A DNA stretch of 64,000 nt, taken from contig JAJNNQ010000024.1 of assembly GCA_027886175.1 (NCBI GenBank), positions 1,906,001-1,970,000 on the forward strand, in the 5' to 3' direction. This stretch comes from Phylloscopus collybita (lineage: Eukaryota; Chordata; Aves; Passeriformes; Phylloscopidae). Made by a program: the position numbers and the translations under genes. Below, one piece after another: positions 24,239 to 36,100 of this stretch (its first letter is position 1; the number at the start of each line of letters is the position of its first letter). Below the pieces are notes generated by a model. That model searched no databases. It was not told the origin of the DNA and worked only from the letters and a program-made list of their open reading frames with translations.

Positions 24239-27050
24239 TGTAAGTCTGAAGCACCTCCAGCAAAGCTGGATGCTTTGCAAATGATGCCATGAAATAACTC
24301 TAAATTTATCTAAGTATTACTAAACCCTGTGTAACTTTTTTTTTTCCCCTGTGAGTGGGAGTTACAGAGACCCAAGTACTCACATACACAAGCACACACA
24401 CAAAATCTGCACCTGCACTTAGCCACAGGAGTCTGAACATGGTCTGTGCCAGGCTGATGTTTGTGGAGAGGATTTCACTGTCCTTACACTGACTCTGAGC
24501 CTCCACAAACAACCTCCAGGGCAAAGATGCTGTGAGTTTTGTCCTGTGACTCACAGAGTGTGGAGCAGTGGGATGGTGTTGGGATGTTTGGTGTGGTGTG
24601 GGGAGAAGCTCTTACACCACTCACCTGTGTTTAGGGCTTTTCAAATTTTATCACTCAGAACTTGTGGTTAAACCTTCTAAGCCCCAAAGCACCTTTTGGG
24701 GTGCCAGCTGAGGACTCAATAATCTCTCTTACATTAAGAGGCATTGCTGGTGCGTGCAATAAACCAGAAGTATCTGCATTTGCAGTGTGATTTGAAGCAA
24801 GAATTGAACTAGCTTTCCTATACAAGTTAGTATAAGGGCACCCACAGGAAAAAAAAAAACAACCAAAAAACAAAAGCAACACCTTGAAAATGTTGCACAT
24901 GGCAAGTATGAATGCAGTGAGGCACTCTGGCAGCTCTATAAAAAACAAATCACTTCATGAAAAAAAAGGAAAAAAAATCCTCCAAACCACATAACATTTT
25001 TTTTTTTCTTCCTGAAAATTCCAGCCTATGCCCAGAGAAAACAGCATGGCATGAGGAGAAACATTCACCTGAGCATACTGCTGAAAGCTCACAATTAATG
25101 ATGGAACCCTGTTCAAAGCCTACCCTTAAGATCATCAAAGCCCAGGCTTGTATTCCCTGGCATTTTGGATTGGGCCTTGAGAGAGGAAGCATCACCCACT
25201 GGCCATCCCGAATTCCTCTAAAGCCTGGTGGCTGACTCTGGCCTTGGGCAGTGCCTGGGTGGCAGAAGAGAGGCTGAGCTGCAATTTAACTCAGGTGAGG
25301 GTGGGCACTGGGAGCAAGGTGACTTGCAGCAGTTTGGAACTGTTCATGTGCAGTCTGCAGTGCTGCCCTGGCACAGCCACCTGTGCTGCTAAATGAACTG
25401 GCTGCAGAAAAGCTGGAGGTTTGTCCACACCACATTTTTCCCCTCTCACTGCACACAATTCTAGTTCCCCTGAGGTCTGCTCTAGTTGAACTGGATGAAA
25501 AGTGGAAGCAAACAGGTATTATTCTCCTGGAAACATGTTTGGGGTTTGTTTTGTTTGTTTTTGCTTTTGTTTTTCACCTTACTTTACCTGGTGTGGTGCA
25601 AAGAGCTGAAATACAATTAAGTAAAACATTGCAAAGCCAAGTTGGGCTTTTGACTTTTTATAGCCATATATACATATTTATATGTATATAAACAGTCATA
25701 ACATGGGAAAAAATCAGCTTTTTCAATGGTTCAGTCCTCATAAACCAAATCATATGTTTATCAAGCTATTTTATAAAGAGACACCCAAGAACTTTCTCTT
25801 TAGTGTCACTTAAACATAAGGAGCTGCATGAGAGAAGAGTACTGGCAACTCAGAGGAACTTCACTCCCATGGAGAGGACTCCCAGTTAGTGAAATTCTGC
25901 TCCAATTTAAGCAAGGGGTAGGATCAGCTTTGGGGATCAATCAGTGATGCCTCCAGCAGGAACTGCACGTGCCTTTGAGACACCAATCTGTTCTCTGTTC
26001 TCTGACTTCTTCAAGAGCCATTACAGGGATTTTTTTTTTTTTTTTTTGGGTCTGCAGACCTTTGGGACTTGCCTGTTGAGAGGTTTTTGAAGTGTAACAA
26101 GGAGCTTGGAGCACGAGGTGTCATCAAATTAAAAAGCTACGAGTTCTCTAAGGAAAAGGTGGCAGCAGAAAAAGAATATACTCCTGTTCCATGCAGAAAG
26201 TCTTCTAAATAAAATCATACAAAAAATGACCAGTGCCATATATTATGTAAACTTACAAGTGTACTTTCAACACAAATCCGAAGCATAAATTAAGAGAGCC
26301 AGAAAAAGAGACAGAGATGATAGCAAAACATTTTAAATATAGAATTTGCACAATTGATATTTTGTTAAATAAGAATAAATAAATTCATTACATCCGTTCA
26401 CATACCAGTTGTAAAAACAATAAATTATTTTATTTTTTTTCAGTGCTGTGTTGCTTTTTTTTTTTTTTTTTTTTTTTAAACAGTTGTCATTAATCCACAA
26501 GATTATTCCCTCTTCCCCTTGTGATAAAACTGTTTCCACAGGAGGGCAGCTAAACTTAATTTCCTGTACACAGTCAAACCAAAGATGCCAGGCTTTTTCC
26601 TCATGAGAATGTCCTGCTTGAAAAGCAGATGCTGTAAAAACCCCACTGATGCTCAGGGGTCCAAATACACCTAAAGGGCACTGGAAGTGTGTCCCAAAGT
26701 CAGAGTGAATTTACCACTGGGGATTGTTCCTGGCTGTGCCAAGAGCAGAATTCCAGGTTTCCGTCCCCTTGGCGCATTTCATGAATCCAGCTGTGTGACA
26801 CTGGCTAGAAATGTAAACAATGATGTCACACTGTGAGTGACACAGAATTCAGCTGAGAACAGACCCTGCACATGGGACAGCCATGACTGCCACAGGCAAG
26901 GTTTGGAACTGGATCTGATTTTGGAACACCTGGAAAAGCAAGTGTTGACTTACCCTCTATCTTACACTTTTTAGGGTCCTGCCTTGGGCTGTCCCCTTTG
27001 CCCCCTCACATCTTTGCTTGTGCTATTTGCTTCGCTGGTGAAAATCACTG

Positions 27051-27059
27051 CAGTGGTTT
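27051..27059 (-). promoter_or_regulatory. candidate miR-140-5p target site in ADAMTS5 3' UTR
   Basis: Minus strand AAACCACTG pairs with bases 1-9 of miR-140-5p (CAGUGGUUU...), and base 10 can form a G-U wobble. Lies about 2.55 kb after the stop codon. miR-140 is a cartilage microRNA known to repress Adamts5 in mouse. Functional only if the 3' UTR reaches this far. Confidence 0.3.
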
Positions 27060-27739
27060 CTTCTTGTGTTTATTTCTAAGTAAACTCTTCCATGTTTAAA
27101 AGATGCTCCTGATCTAAGGCAGATCTGAACTCATACCCGCATATGGCGTGCCTAGATAGCATCCAAAAAAAAAAAGCTTTACTCAGCCTGCTGAATATAC
27201 AATAAATTATTACAACGATGCAAACACAAATACTTGCACATTCTGTCTCTATTACGACAGAACACAAACACCACTTAATGCAGCAGCTGTATGCTGAGAC
27301 AAATGCTGTCTATGCTGAGACACATGAAATCTCCTGATTTTTCCTCTCGTGATGGTTTCTATTTGTTATGGACTTCTTGGAGAGGTTCTAGGACGTGTAA
27401 TACATATATAAGCATCAAAATTAGCTTAATTGGAAGGAAAAAATAAGGGATTTCAAAGTGATCTTATTTTAACAGGCAGAGGAGGCATAAATGTTTACTT
27501 TCTAGCTCTCTGCAAATTTTCTGAGCCTTGATCTCTGTTCTTTGATTGGGATCAAGAATAAATGGGGAGTATTCCTCAAGATCCACAGTTTTGCACAGGA
27601 TCTACTCCTGAACAGGAGCCACACCATTTTTGAAAGCTGATTAATAACATTTGTTGGCAATCCATTTAACAGAGGAGGAGGCCCTGCCCTTGGTACTGTT
27701 TATTTGAAACAGGGTAGAAAACCAGATCCTTCTCCAGAT

Positions 27740-27747
27740 TTCACAGT
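27740..27747 (-). promoter_or_regulatory. candidate miR-27 8-mer target site
   Basis: Minus strand ACTGTGAA, third miR-27 seed match, about 1.9 kb after the ADAMTS5 stop codon. Confidence 0.25.
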
Positions 27748-29352
27748 TGTAGATGTAGCAACTCTATGCTGTTTTGAAATCATCACATGATTTTTAAGAG
27801 TTCACACAAACATGCCACAGTTGCAAAAACATGTTTGTGTCAGCCTGGAGTCAGACCTGCCCTTCTTGCTCCACACTCCAGCAAGTTTTCCTGCTGATTT
27901 CATGCCTGGGATTTTCAGAAAAGCCTGAGGTGTTTCAGTGCTCAAGTACCGCTGACTTACAGCTGAGGTTTGTCTGAAAATCCTCCTGCTGCAGTCTCCT
28001 ACTCTCCTGTATGGATGAACCAAGGAGTAAAAGATGGGGTTCTACTTTTATCACTGTTTTTTTTTTACCATTTCTTTTGACACCTGTTGTCTTAAGGTCT
28101 AATTCAAAGCCTGGTGATATTAAAGAGAACAATTTTTACCAGGGTTGCTCTCAGGCCTCCACCTGCACAAGGTGAAATGCCCAGCCTCAGTCACAGAACT
28201 TCCACAAGACAATAACAGGATTCAGGAATTGCTGCCAAGGAAAACTGTTACCAGCTACTGCCTGTGCTGTGGAAACAGTCTTATTGATATTGGACAAGTC
28301 CTCCACATCCTGATGTGGTTTGACTTCCTAGTGACCCCTCTTCCTCCCAAATGTGGTAGATATACAGAACATGAATGCCTTCTATAGCTTCAAAAAAAAC
28401 CAAAAAAACCAAAACCCAAAACACACACAAAACAATAAAAAAAAAAAAAAAAAGGACAAATAGTTACAAACTTTTGCTGGTAAGATGAATACCAGAGTTA
28501 GACACGATGGACAAAACAGTGATAAAATATTAACTGCTTGCTGTGTTTTTTTTTGACCTTGACAGCCTCTTGAAAAGATGTAGGTACATTACACATTGTT
28601 AAATTCAAGGTGGAAGCCATAGAGAAAATACCAGAGAAAGCAGCTGAACACAGCCTCAGAATATCTTGATTACCTCACCTGTCATTTTTGGTTCTCTAAC
28701 TAGTTTTCTACAAAGTACAGTATGCCTTTGCTTCATGGAGAGGAGCAGCTCCAGCAGCTCTTGTTCAGTGACAACAAGGAGCCTGGGCTGTGACACAGCT
28801 GGAGCCAGGGAGGTTTACAAGCACAGCACACAAACTCCTCCTGTTGGAGCAGTGTGGGCTTCCCTGCTCTGCAAGCTGCTGCAAGGCTCCTCCTGAGAAT
28901 TTTGGGCTGCAAACACAGGAATTGTCAGACACTAATGATCGACTGTCAGGAAATTCCTACCACGAAAACGTTATTTCCTTTTGTCAAAACCAAAAGGTAT
29001 GTTATCACTTTTTAAAAACCAGCAGCAAGCTCTTCATTTTCCAGTAAAACATCTGTGGCCCTTTCTGAAGGATGGACCAAGTCCACGAGGGCTGCAGATA
29101 TACTTTGGTCAATCATTTTGCTTATGTAGTTTGTCTTTTGATTTCTTTAATAGAAGGAAGTGATATAAAGTGATATACCAACTGAAAGATATTTACAAAA
29201 CAGTATAAAATAAGCTACTGTGGGATCATGGGGACGTGTGACGTTTCCTAAGGACATACTGTAGTAGAGGTAGGTGAAAAAGGGGAGATGATTCTGTAAC
29301 CTTCAAATATCCCAGGATCCTCCATTCACTAGTTTTTCTTCTTTTCCATTAC

Positions 29353-29358
29353 TTTATT
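29353..29358 (-). promoter_or_regulatory. ADAMTS5: candidate proximal polyadenylation signal AATAAA of ADAMTS5
   Basis: Minus strand AAAATAAAGTAATG, 257 bases after the stop codon. Would give a short 3' UTR isoform. Consensus hexamers are common in AT-rich DNA, so weak on its own. Confidence 0.3.
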
Positions 29359-29614
29359 TTACGTTTTTGCAGACACAGAGGGCTTATAACAACTTTAACG
29401 CTTACTTTCTTTGACACATTAAGACCACCCTACTATCATTTAAAGCAGTGCACATCTTCATTTGGTCCAAATAGGCAGATTCTGCCCATAATTAGAGACT
29501 GAACGCAAGCACATGGAAGCCCTTTGCTTCTCTCTGTCTGGGCAGACCTGACACCGGCGTGCCAACAAACCCAGCTTCCTCAAACCTCTTTTGACAGGAG
29601 GTCACCACCACAGG

Positions 29615-30182
29615 TTAGCACTTCTTCAGCAAGCACTGTTTGAAGGCTGAGGGTCTCTGGGAGAGCAGACATCCCTTGGCCAGTTTCCCGTGCCCATCCT
29701 TGCACTGGACAGTCCTGGTGTGCCAGCCCGTGTCGCACGTTCGAGAGCAGGAGAGCCACGGCCCCGTCACCCAGCGGGGCTGCGCCGCCTGCGCCGTCAC
29801 CTTGCCGCCGCTGCCGGTGGGCACCGAGTTTGCCAGCTGCCCCTGTTTCTTTGGCACGAAGAAGCTGTAGCGCACGTCCACGGGCTGCGTGGGGTCGGTG
29901 GCCAGGATCTGCACGATCAGGATCTCCTTGGTGGCCGCGTGGCCCATGGCGTGCAGGAAGTCGTCCTTGTGGCTCCAGCCGCTGTAGTTCATGACGGTGC
30001 CGTTGACGTCGATGATGGTCTCCGAGGTGGAGATCATGTATTTCCCATTGACCAGGTACTCCCCGTTCTTCTTCTTCAGGGCCAGGTAGGCCGTGAACCT
30101 GCTCTGGTCCTTGCTCTTGAACTGCCGCACTTTGATGTGGGTCGCCCCTTCCGGGATCTTCACCACGTCCGTGTAGCCCTTG
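29615..30182 (-). CDS. ADAMTS5: ADAMTS5 coding exon 8: spacer, C-terminal TSR and stop
   Basis: 568 nt including TAA at 29617-29615. Acceptor TTCAG|CAAGGGC. Spacer reads [20 protein letters not shown] and [21 protein letters not shown] linker ([15 protein letters not shown]) leads to the [23 protein letters not shown], ending in CLLKKC. Unlike ADAMTS1 there is a single C-terminal TSR. Confidence 0.97.
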
Positions 30183-33100
30183 CTGAAGGAAGGGAAAGAA
30201 GGAAGAGTCTCACTGCAACGCCTCACAAAGTCACTGGCATCACACAGAATCACAGAACCAACCAGGCTGGAACAGATCTTTGAGTCCAACCTATGGACAA
30301 CAACATTCTCGCTTCATTTCGGTTCGGGCCACCTGGATTTTCCCTGAGATTAATCTGACCAGGTTCCACTCTTGGCCTACTGTGCTGTTCTTCACGTTCT
30401 CCAAGAAGTTTCTACTGCACATCTTGCAGATTGCTTAATCTTTAGCTTTAGGGACAGTTTGACGTGGGTCAGATACCAGAGGAATGAAAAATAACAGATA
30501 GCTTATAGATTTCAGCAAAGGGTGGGAGATATGAAATACGATGCACGCGCTGCCTGCCAAGGAAAAGATAATGAGATATGCATTGGTTACAGCTGTTTCT
30601 TGCTGCCTTTGCTATAATGATGATTAAGGAAAGCACGAGCAGAGGAACAGCTGGGTAGAGGTACCTTGGGAACATTTAAAAATAATCTTGATCACCGAGA
30701 AAAAATTTGTTTACTTTGAAACTTGTAAAGCCAACGATTAATCGTCAAGTGTCTAATAAGAGGGGCACCCAAAGGCTTCATCTGTACCATCACAGAGTTC
30801 TCTACTACTCATGGACCATCTTAACTGGGATTTAGAAAAAGAGATTAAACTCTCTTACCAAAAGTGACAAGCATTCCAAATCTGCAAGTGTGCTGGAATT
30901 CGTCACTATCTCAAGTATGTTATTTTAACTTCACTGATATATAGAAAAAAAAATTTAAAGGCTTTACATAGCTGTAAGCTACCAGCTGGACTTTGGAGAT
31001 GTGTTTTCATTCCTAAACCCATGACAAAGCCACCCTGAAAGTACATCATATCTGAAAGGTTTAATGAGAAAATAAATTAAAAATACATAAAAGTGATGGC
31101 CTCTCCTTTGGGATTGTTTAAAGAACAGACTGCTAATTTTGAGAACTTTTGGCTGCACAAGCAGAGACTGCACACACTACAGAATGAAACATTCGTGCTG
31201 ATCCCCTGCTATTTCCAGCAATTATGGGACAATGACTTAAGACTCCATTGATTTAGCACCTCCATAAAGCTGGAGGAATATGGTGTGAATCCCAGGCTGG
31301 GGACTCTGCTCTACAGCACTGCACAAATAGTTTTACACAAGAGTTGCCAGAATAACTCAGTTCAAACATGTCATTAAAGTTACAAAATCATTTGTTCAAA
31401 ACCTACAAGCAGTCCTGGAGAATTCAAGTTGTCTGCACGAAGAGCTGTAATGCTCCATGTGCACAGAGAAGCATGTGCAGATTAATTCCTCCTCTTTCCC
31501 AACTTCTGATAATTTGGTTTTACAGCTTTTTAAACAAAAATCCTAGGAAGCAAATTTCCCAGAAGATTCTGTTTTGCCTGCTTTAAGAGCAAAAAAAAAA
31601 AAAAAAAAAAGCACAAACAAATGTTGTTATGGCAATTGTCTGCAATGGGAAATATTAGTTTTAAATTTCCCTGTACATTTAATATACAGATTGTTAAAGT
31701 TTATAGTGGACAGCAACAAGGGAGCTGACATTTTTCAGTGGAGAAAAGACAATTTTCCTACCAGCACTGCCCTTTCAAACAAAACTGTAAAAACAGTTTA
31801 CAGACAATTAAGACTTCACTATTTTAATAGGGAGTTTATTTTAACGTCAATTACTCGCAGAGAAGAATTGCCTCCAACAACTTTTCCAGTAAAAATAAAT
31901 CAGCAGTCCCAAATCCAATCAAAATCATATTAGAGCATAACTTTACCTTCTGGCCATTCTCATGACACTTAAGAGCATGGTTTGAGGAGTAAGATGGTAA
32001 CTTCACAGGGATAATTATAATAAATCTCTCCATTTCCAAGTGTATCTATGACACAAATCTGGCCTCCCTGAAATTCATGGAGCCCCTCTAACACTTTTCC
32101 TGGAGCTTGATTATTACCAAATCACATGAAATACATCTCCCACTGTCATCTTCGCTCAGACATTCCCAAACATGCCAATATTTACAAATTGGAAAAGATT
32201 TGGTTTATATAATTACTAATTTGGTTGGAAAGCCATTCTTTTTGGCAGAGGTCTTTTGGCATCGTTAGGTGAGCAATCATTGGTTTACCAGGAAGAAGAT
32301 TAGTTATGTTTATTTTTAGAATAAATTCACTCTCCAAGCCATTTCTGACTGCTATTAATCAGTCTGTTGAAATGCACAGAAATAAAAGATCATTTCAGGA
32401 GTCAGATTTCAACTTCTGGTAGCTTTCAACATGGTATGTAAGAATTTGGAAGATATAAAATCAAGTTCATATGTAAGAGACGCTTAATGCAGTCACTGAT
32501 TCTGAGTAGAAACTGTCAACTAAAAGTTTCTATGTGTAGATCAGTCCTTTGAGACCTTGAAATCTGTATAAATGATGGTTAAAAATCCCAAATTTTCTAT
32601 GAATGTTAAGAACTGAAGAGGGAAAAACATTAGTTGACAGAAAAGACTTAACTGAGATTGGACTATCAGTACTGCCCCCAGTGTGATAGGAGAAAACCAT
32701 GGCAGGTGTTCCTTTTATTTTACTTGAATTAAGTTTGTTACAGTTAAAAGGTGAACTCTGACAGAAAAATGGTTTGTGGATAACTGCTATAAATATTTTG
32801 ACTTTAAAAAGTCCATCTGGAGATTGCAATTATGCCAGTGGACATGAAGGGAAATGAAGGGATATAGTCGTGAATAAGCCTATGATACTTCTGGTATCTC
32901 ATCTATTTACCTGAACTCCACACATACTCAGCAGTGGGAAAAGGGAATTTTTGGGTATAATCTCTCTCAGCTATCAAGGAAGGTGTTTACAGCTGTCTGC
33001 TTCTCTGCACTTCTAATACAAGGAACGTGTGTCACAAAATCAGGTGGGATGTCCTCAGTGCCACTCAAAATGGATGAGATGAAAAAGCATTCTCAGGGTG

Positions 33101-36100
33101 TAACTTGCTAATGCAGCAACAAGTGGGAAATGCAAAATTTTCAGAGAGATGCAGATAATTCTGATCCCATCAACTTTCTGATTCACCTCTCTCTTCCCTT
33201 TCTGGATCCTCTAGGAACCACACTCCACCTGACCCAGCAAGATTTGCAAGTGGCATGAGTTGCTATGCCTTATTCCTGTTGATGCTCACCTGCTTCACTG
33301 GCACTTCACGTCAGAAATGAGCTGGGTGCAGTGTTTTGCCAGCTGATGCTTTGCCAGTTTCAGGATAATGCTAGGAGCCAGCTGTGCACATCTGGAAAGT
33401 GCAATAAGCTACAGGCAGTGCCCTTTTTTCCCCCCACGCGAAAGCAAATTGCGTTTAGAGACAGAAAGCAAGCAGCACATGGCAGAGTAACTATCTGCAC
33501 AACAAGATGCACTTGCTGTTGAGATCAGTACCTCTTTTTGGTGAAGGTTCCCATGACTTTTGTGCAGCTGGAGTTGTCTCCTCCACACACCCCACACTTG
33601 TCATACTGGAGCTTGGACCCGATGATGCCGTCGCAGCCCGTCCGGATGCACTTCCCTCGGACACAGACTGAGTTGCTGTAGGGTCGACACTCCGTGCCAT
33701 CAGTGACCTGGGCAAGCAAATAAAACTTGGCTCAAAATGCCAAAGAGATGTGTGGGTTTCTATCCACCTGGCAAAACCCAGTTCCTTATTTAAGTCACCA
33801 GCTCAAAGCAGGTCGTCTCCCCTGACAGACCAGACTGAGCTTCTCTAATATTGATGGTAAAAAGCAGGTGAAATTTAGCAAAGGACAAAAGCAAGGACAG
33901 CTAACTTTCAGTCTGGATTGCATCTGATAGAATAAACTGACCACAAGTCACATCTGTACCACTAATTATCCTATGCTAATTTAGGAGTTACTCTGGACTC
34001 CTTAAACATAGTTCAGGGTTAGACTTACTTTTTTCTCCTAATGCTCTTCCTCCTCCAGAAAACCCCATAATGATAGAAAACTTCAGGCAGAAAGCCCTTT
34101 ATCCACTACTGAAAACAAACTAGTGCAGAGAGGTCCATACTTTTCATGCATTCACATACTGAGGTGTGGAAAAACTTCTCTCATTTAAGAGGCCAGTTCT
34201 GGCCCTAAGGTACAACCATTGGATCAAACCATTAAATCTGATCACACAGTTAAATATTTGAATCATATGATTAACTTCCTTTCCCTGGCTGTAGGGAAAG
34301 ATTTCTAAAATACGGGACACTTCTAAACTGGAGCACAAAACCCTGACTGGAGCTGCCATTACCTTCTGAGAAAATACCACATAATAACCGGTTCCTTTGG
34401 CTCGGCAGGTCAGCTTGCAGACGTCTCCAGGCAGCACTCCAGCATACTTGGGAACCCATTCCACAAAAGTCTTGACCCCCTTTGCATCAGACTGATAGCC
34501 ATTCCTTGCTTCACACTGCTCTTGTCGAAAGGATTTAGCTGTGGAATTATTCACATCATTAGTGGCTATTTCAGACCATGCTGCAAATATCATTAGGTCC
34601 ATCTATTATTCCCCTTTCTTTCCTACATCATTTTCAAGTTATGTCACACCACTTCTTTACTTAGCACTGGCCTTCCAATCCCTCTACTGTTTTAGCTTGG
34701 AAATCTCCCCATGGCATAACAAGCACTAAAGGCCTGAAGCTTGCATGAGGTTTCATTTTAGAGGACTGACGTTTTTTCCATCAAGCGTCCTTTCTCTGCA
34801 GCACCCAGGGCAAGGTGCGGGTGAGGAATTAGGATATTGTACTAATGATGAATGTCTTGCCTTGATAAAGACATTTTGGGGAGGTGGTTTCAGGGCAGAT
34901 AATCAGTATTTAGAGCCTGTGAAGGGAGGGCAGGAGCAGCAGGGCACTCACCGTTGGCGGGGCAGGGAGTGACGTTGCAGGAGCGGTAGATGGCCCGCTT
35001 GCCTGTGCAGTATCTCCCGTTGTTCCTGGGGGCTGGGTTGTTGCAGTGGCGATAGGCAAACTGAACTCCCCCGCCACAGGTCCGGGAGCACTGTCCCCAG
35101 GGTCCCCAGGAGCCCCAGTTGCCATGGCTTGAAGCCTGAAAAACACACCAACAGCCGGGGGTGAGTTTGTCATCCAAGCGTGAATGGAGTTGTTACATCA
35201 AAGTCACTGCTAAGGCTTTCCTCAACCAAAGGCAATTCCTTCACTTGGCCATTCAGGGATAACAGGTCTTAGGAACCCTCTTTCTCCCAGCAAAGTTAAT
35301 TTCTGTCTTTTATTTGCACACTATTGATATCTCATTTGCACTGTGGGTGCAAAGGCAAAGCTGGGTTTTGCTCCACACAGCCGCCTTCAGCCTCCTCATG
35401 GAACACACCCACCGTTTCATGGGCTGCTCTCTCATTTTTTTGCTATTCCTACCAAAAAGGCCCCTCAAACTGGCTCCAAGGGGTTCAACTCCCAGAATAT
35501 ATCCATACTGCTAATCTGAGATTTATTAAATCCAACTGTTGTGATGCACAGGTATTGCTTGGAATTAATGGCAAGAGATGGAGTTATCAACTCTGTTACA
35601 TTGGCTATAGCATTGCAATATCGAGTAGGGTCATAGAAATACATAAAAAAAGGGCATAGAAATCCATTAAAGAAGTGTTATAAAGGCTGTAGCTTGATTT
35701 GAATGGGTCCCATAGTTTGCAAATATTTTCACAAAGCTCTACAAGTCCACATCTCTTCCGTGGGTGTAACAGAAGGGGCTACTGTCTACCCAGAGAATTT
35801 AGGACTATCTGAACTGTACAGCTCTCATGAGCTTGGGGATTCTCTGTCACTGGAGGCACAAGCTTTTCTGATCCAGAAGTTATATTCTGGATTAATTTCA
35901 TCTCTCTTCTTCCTCATTAGAGATAGGGCCCTGAGGCCTTTCAGATGAGGGCTTAATGTGGAGAATGGAGAAAGCCATGTCCTGATAACTGTTAGTTACT
36001 GAATGGGCAAATCACCCCTGAAAGGGATTTCCAGGAATACTAGCTTTCCTTAAAGAAGAAAATACACTTCCTGAACCTCAGCAGCATTTTGCCTACATCC

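Larger units (their letters stand above)
23550..29614 (-). other. ADAMTS5: probable long 3' UTR of ADAMTS5
   Basis: Sequence downstream of the ADAMTS5 stop codon for about 6 kb. It is AT-rich, free of recognised CR1 copies and without other genes. Mammalian ADAMTS5 mRNA is known to have a 3' UTR of several kilobases. A candidate distal polyadenylation signal sits at 23,571-23,576, and a proximal one at 29,353-29,358. The extent is inferred; only RNA data would settle it. Low-complexity stretches: A-rich at 28,390-28,454, T25 at about 26,453-26,477, T17 at about 26,031-26,047. Confidence 0.45.
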
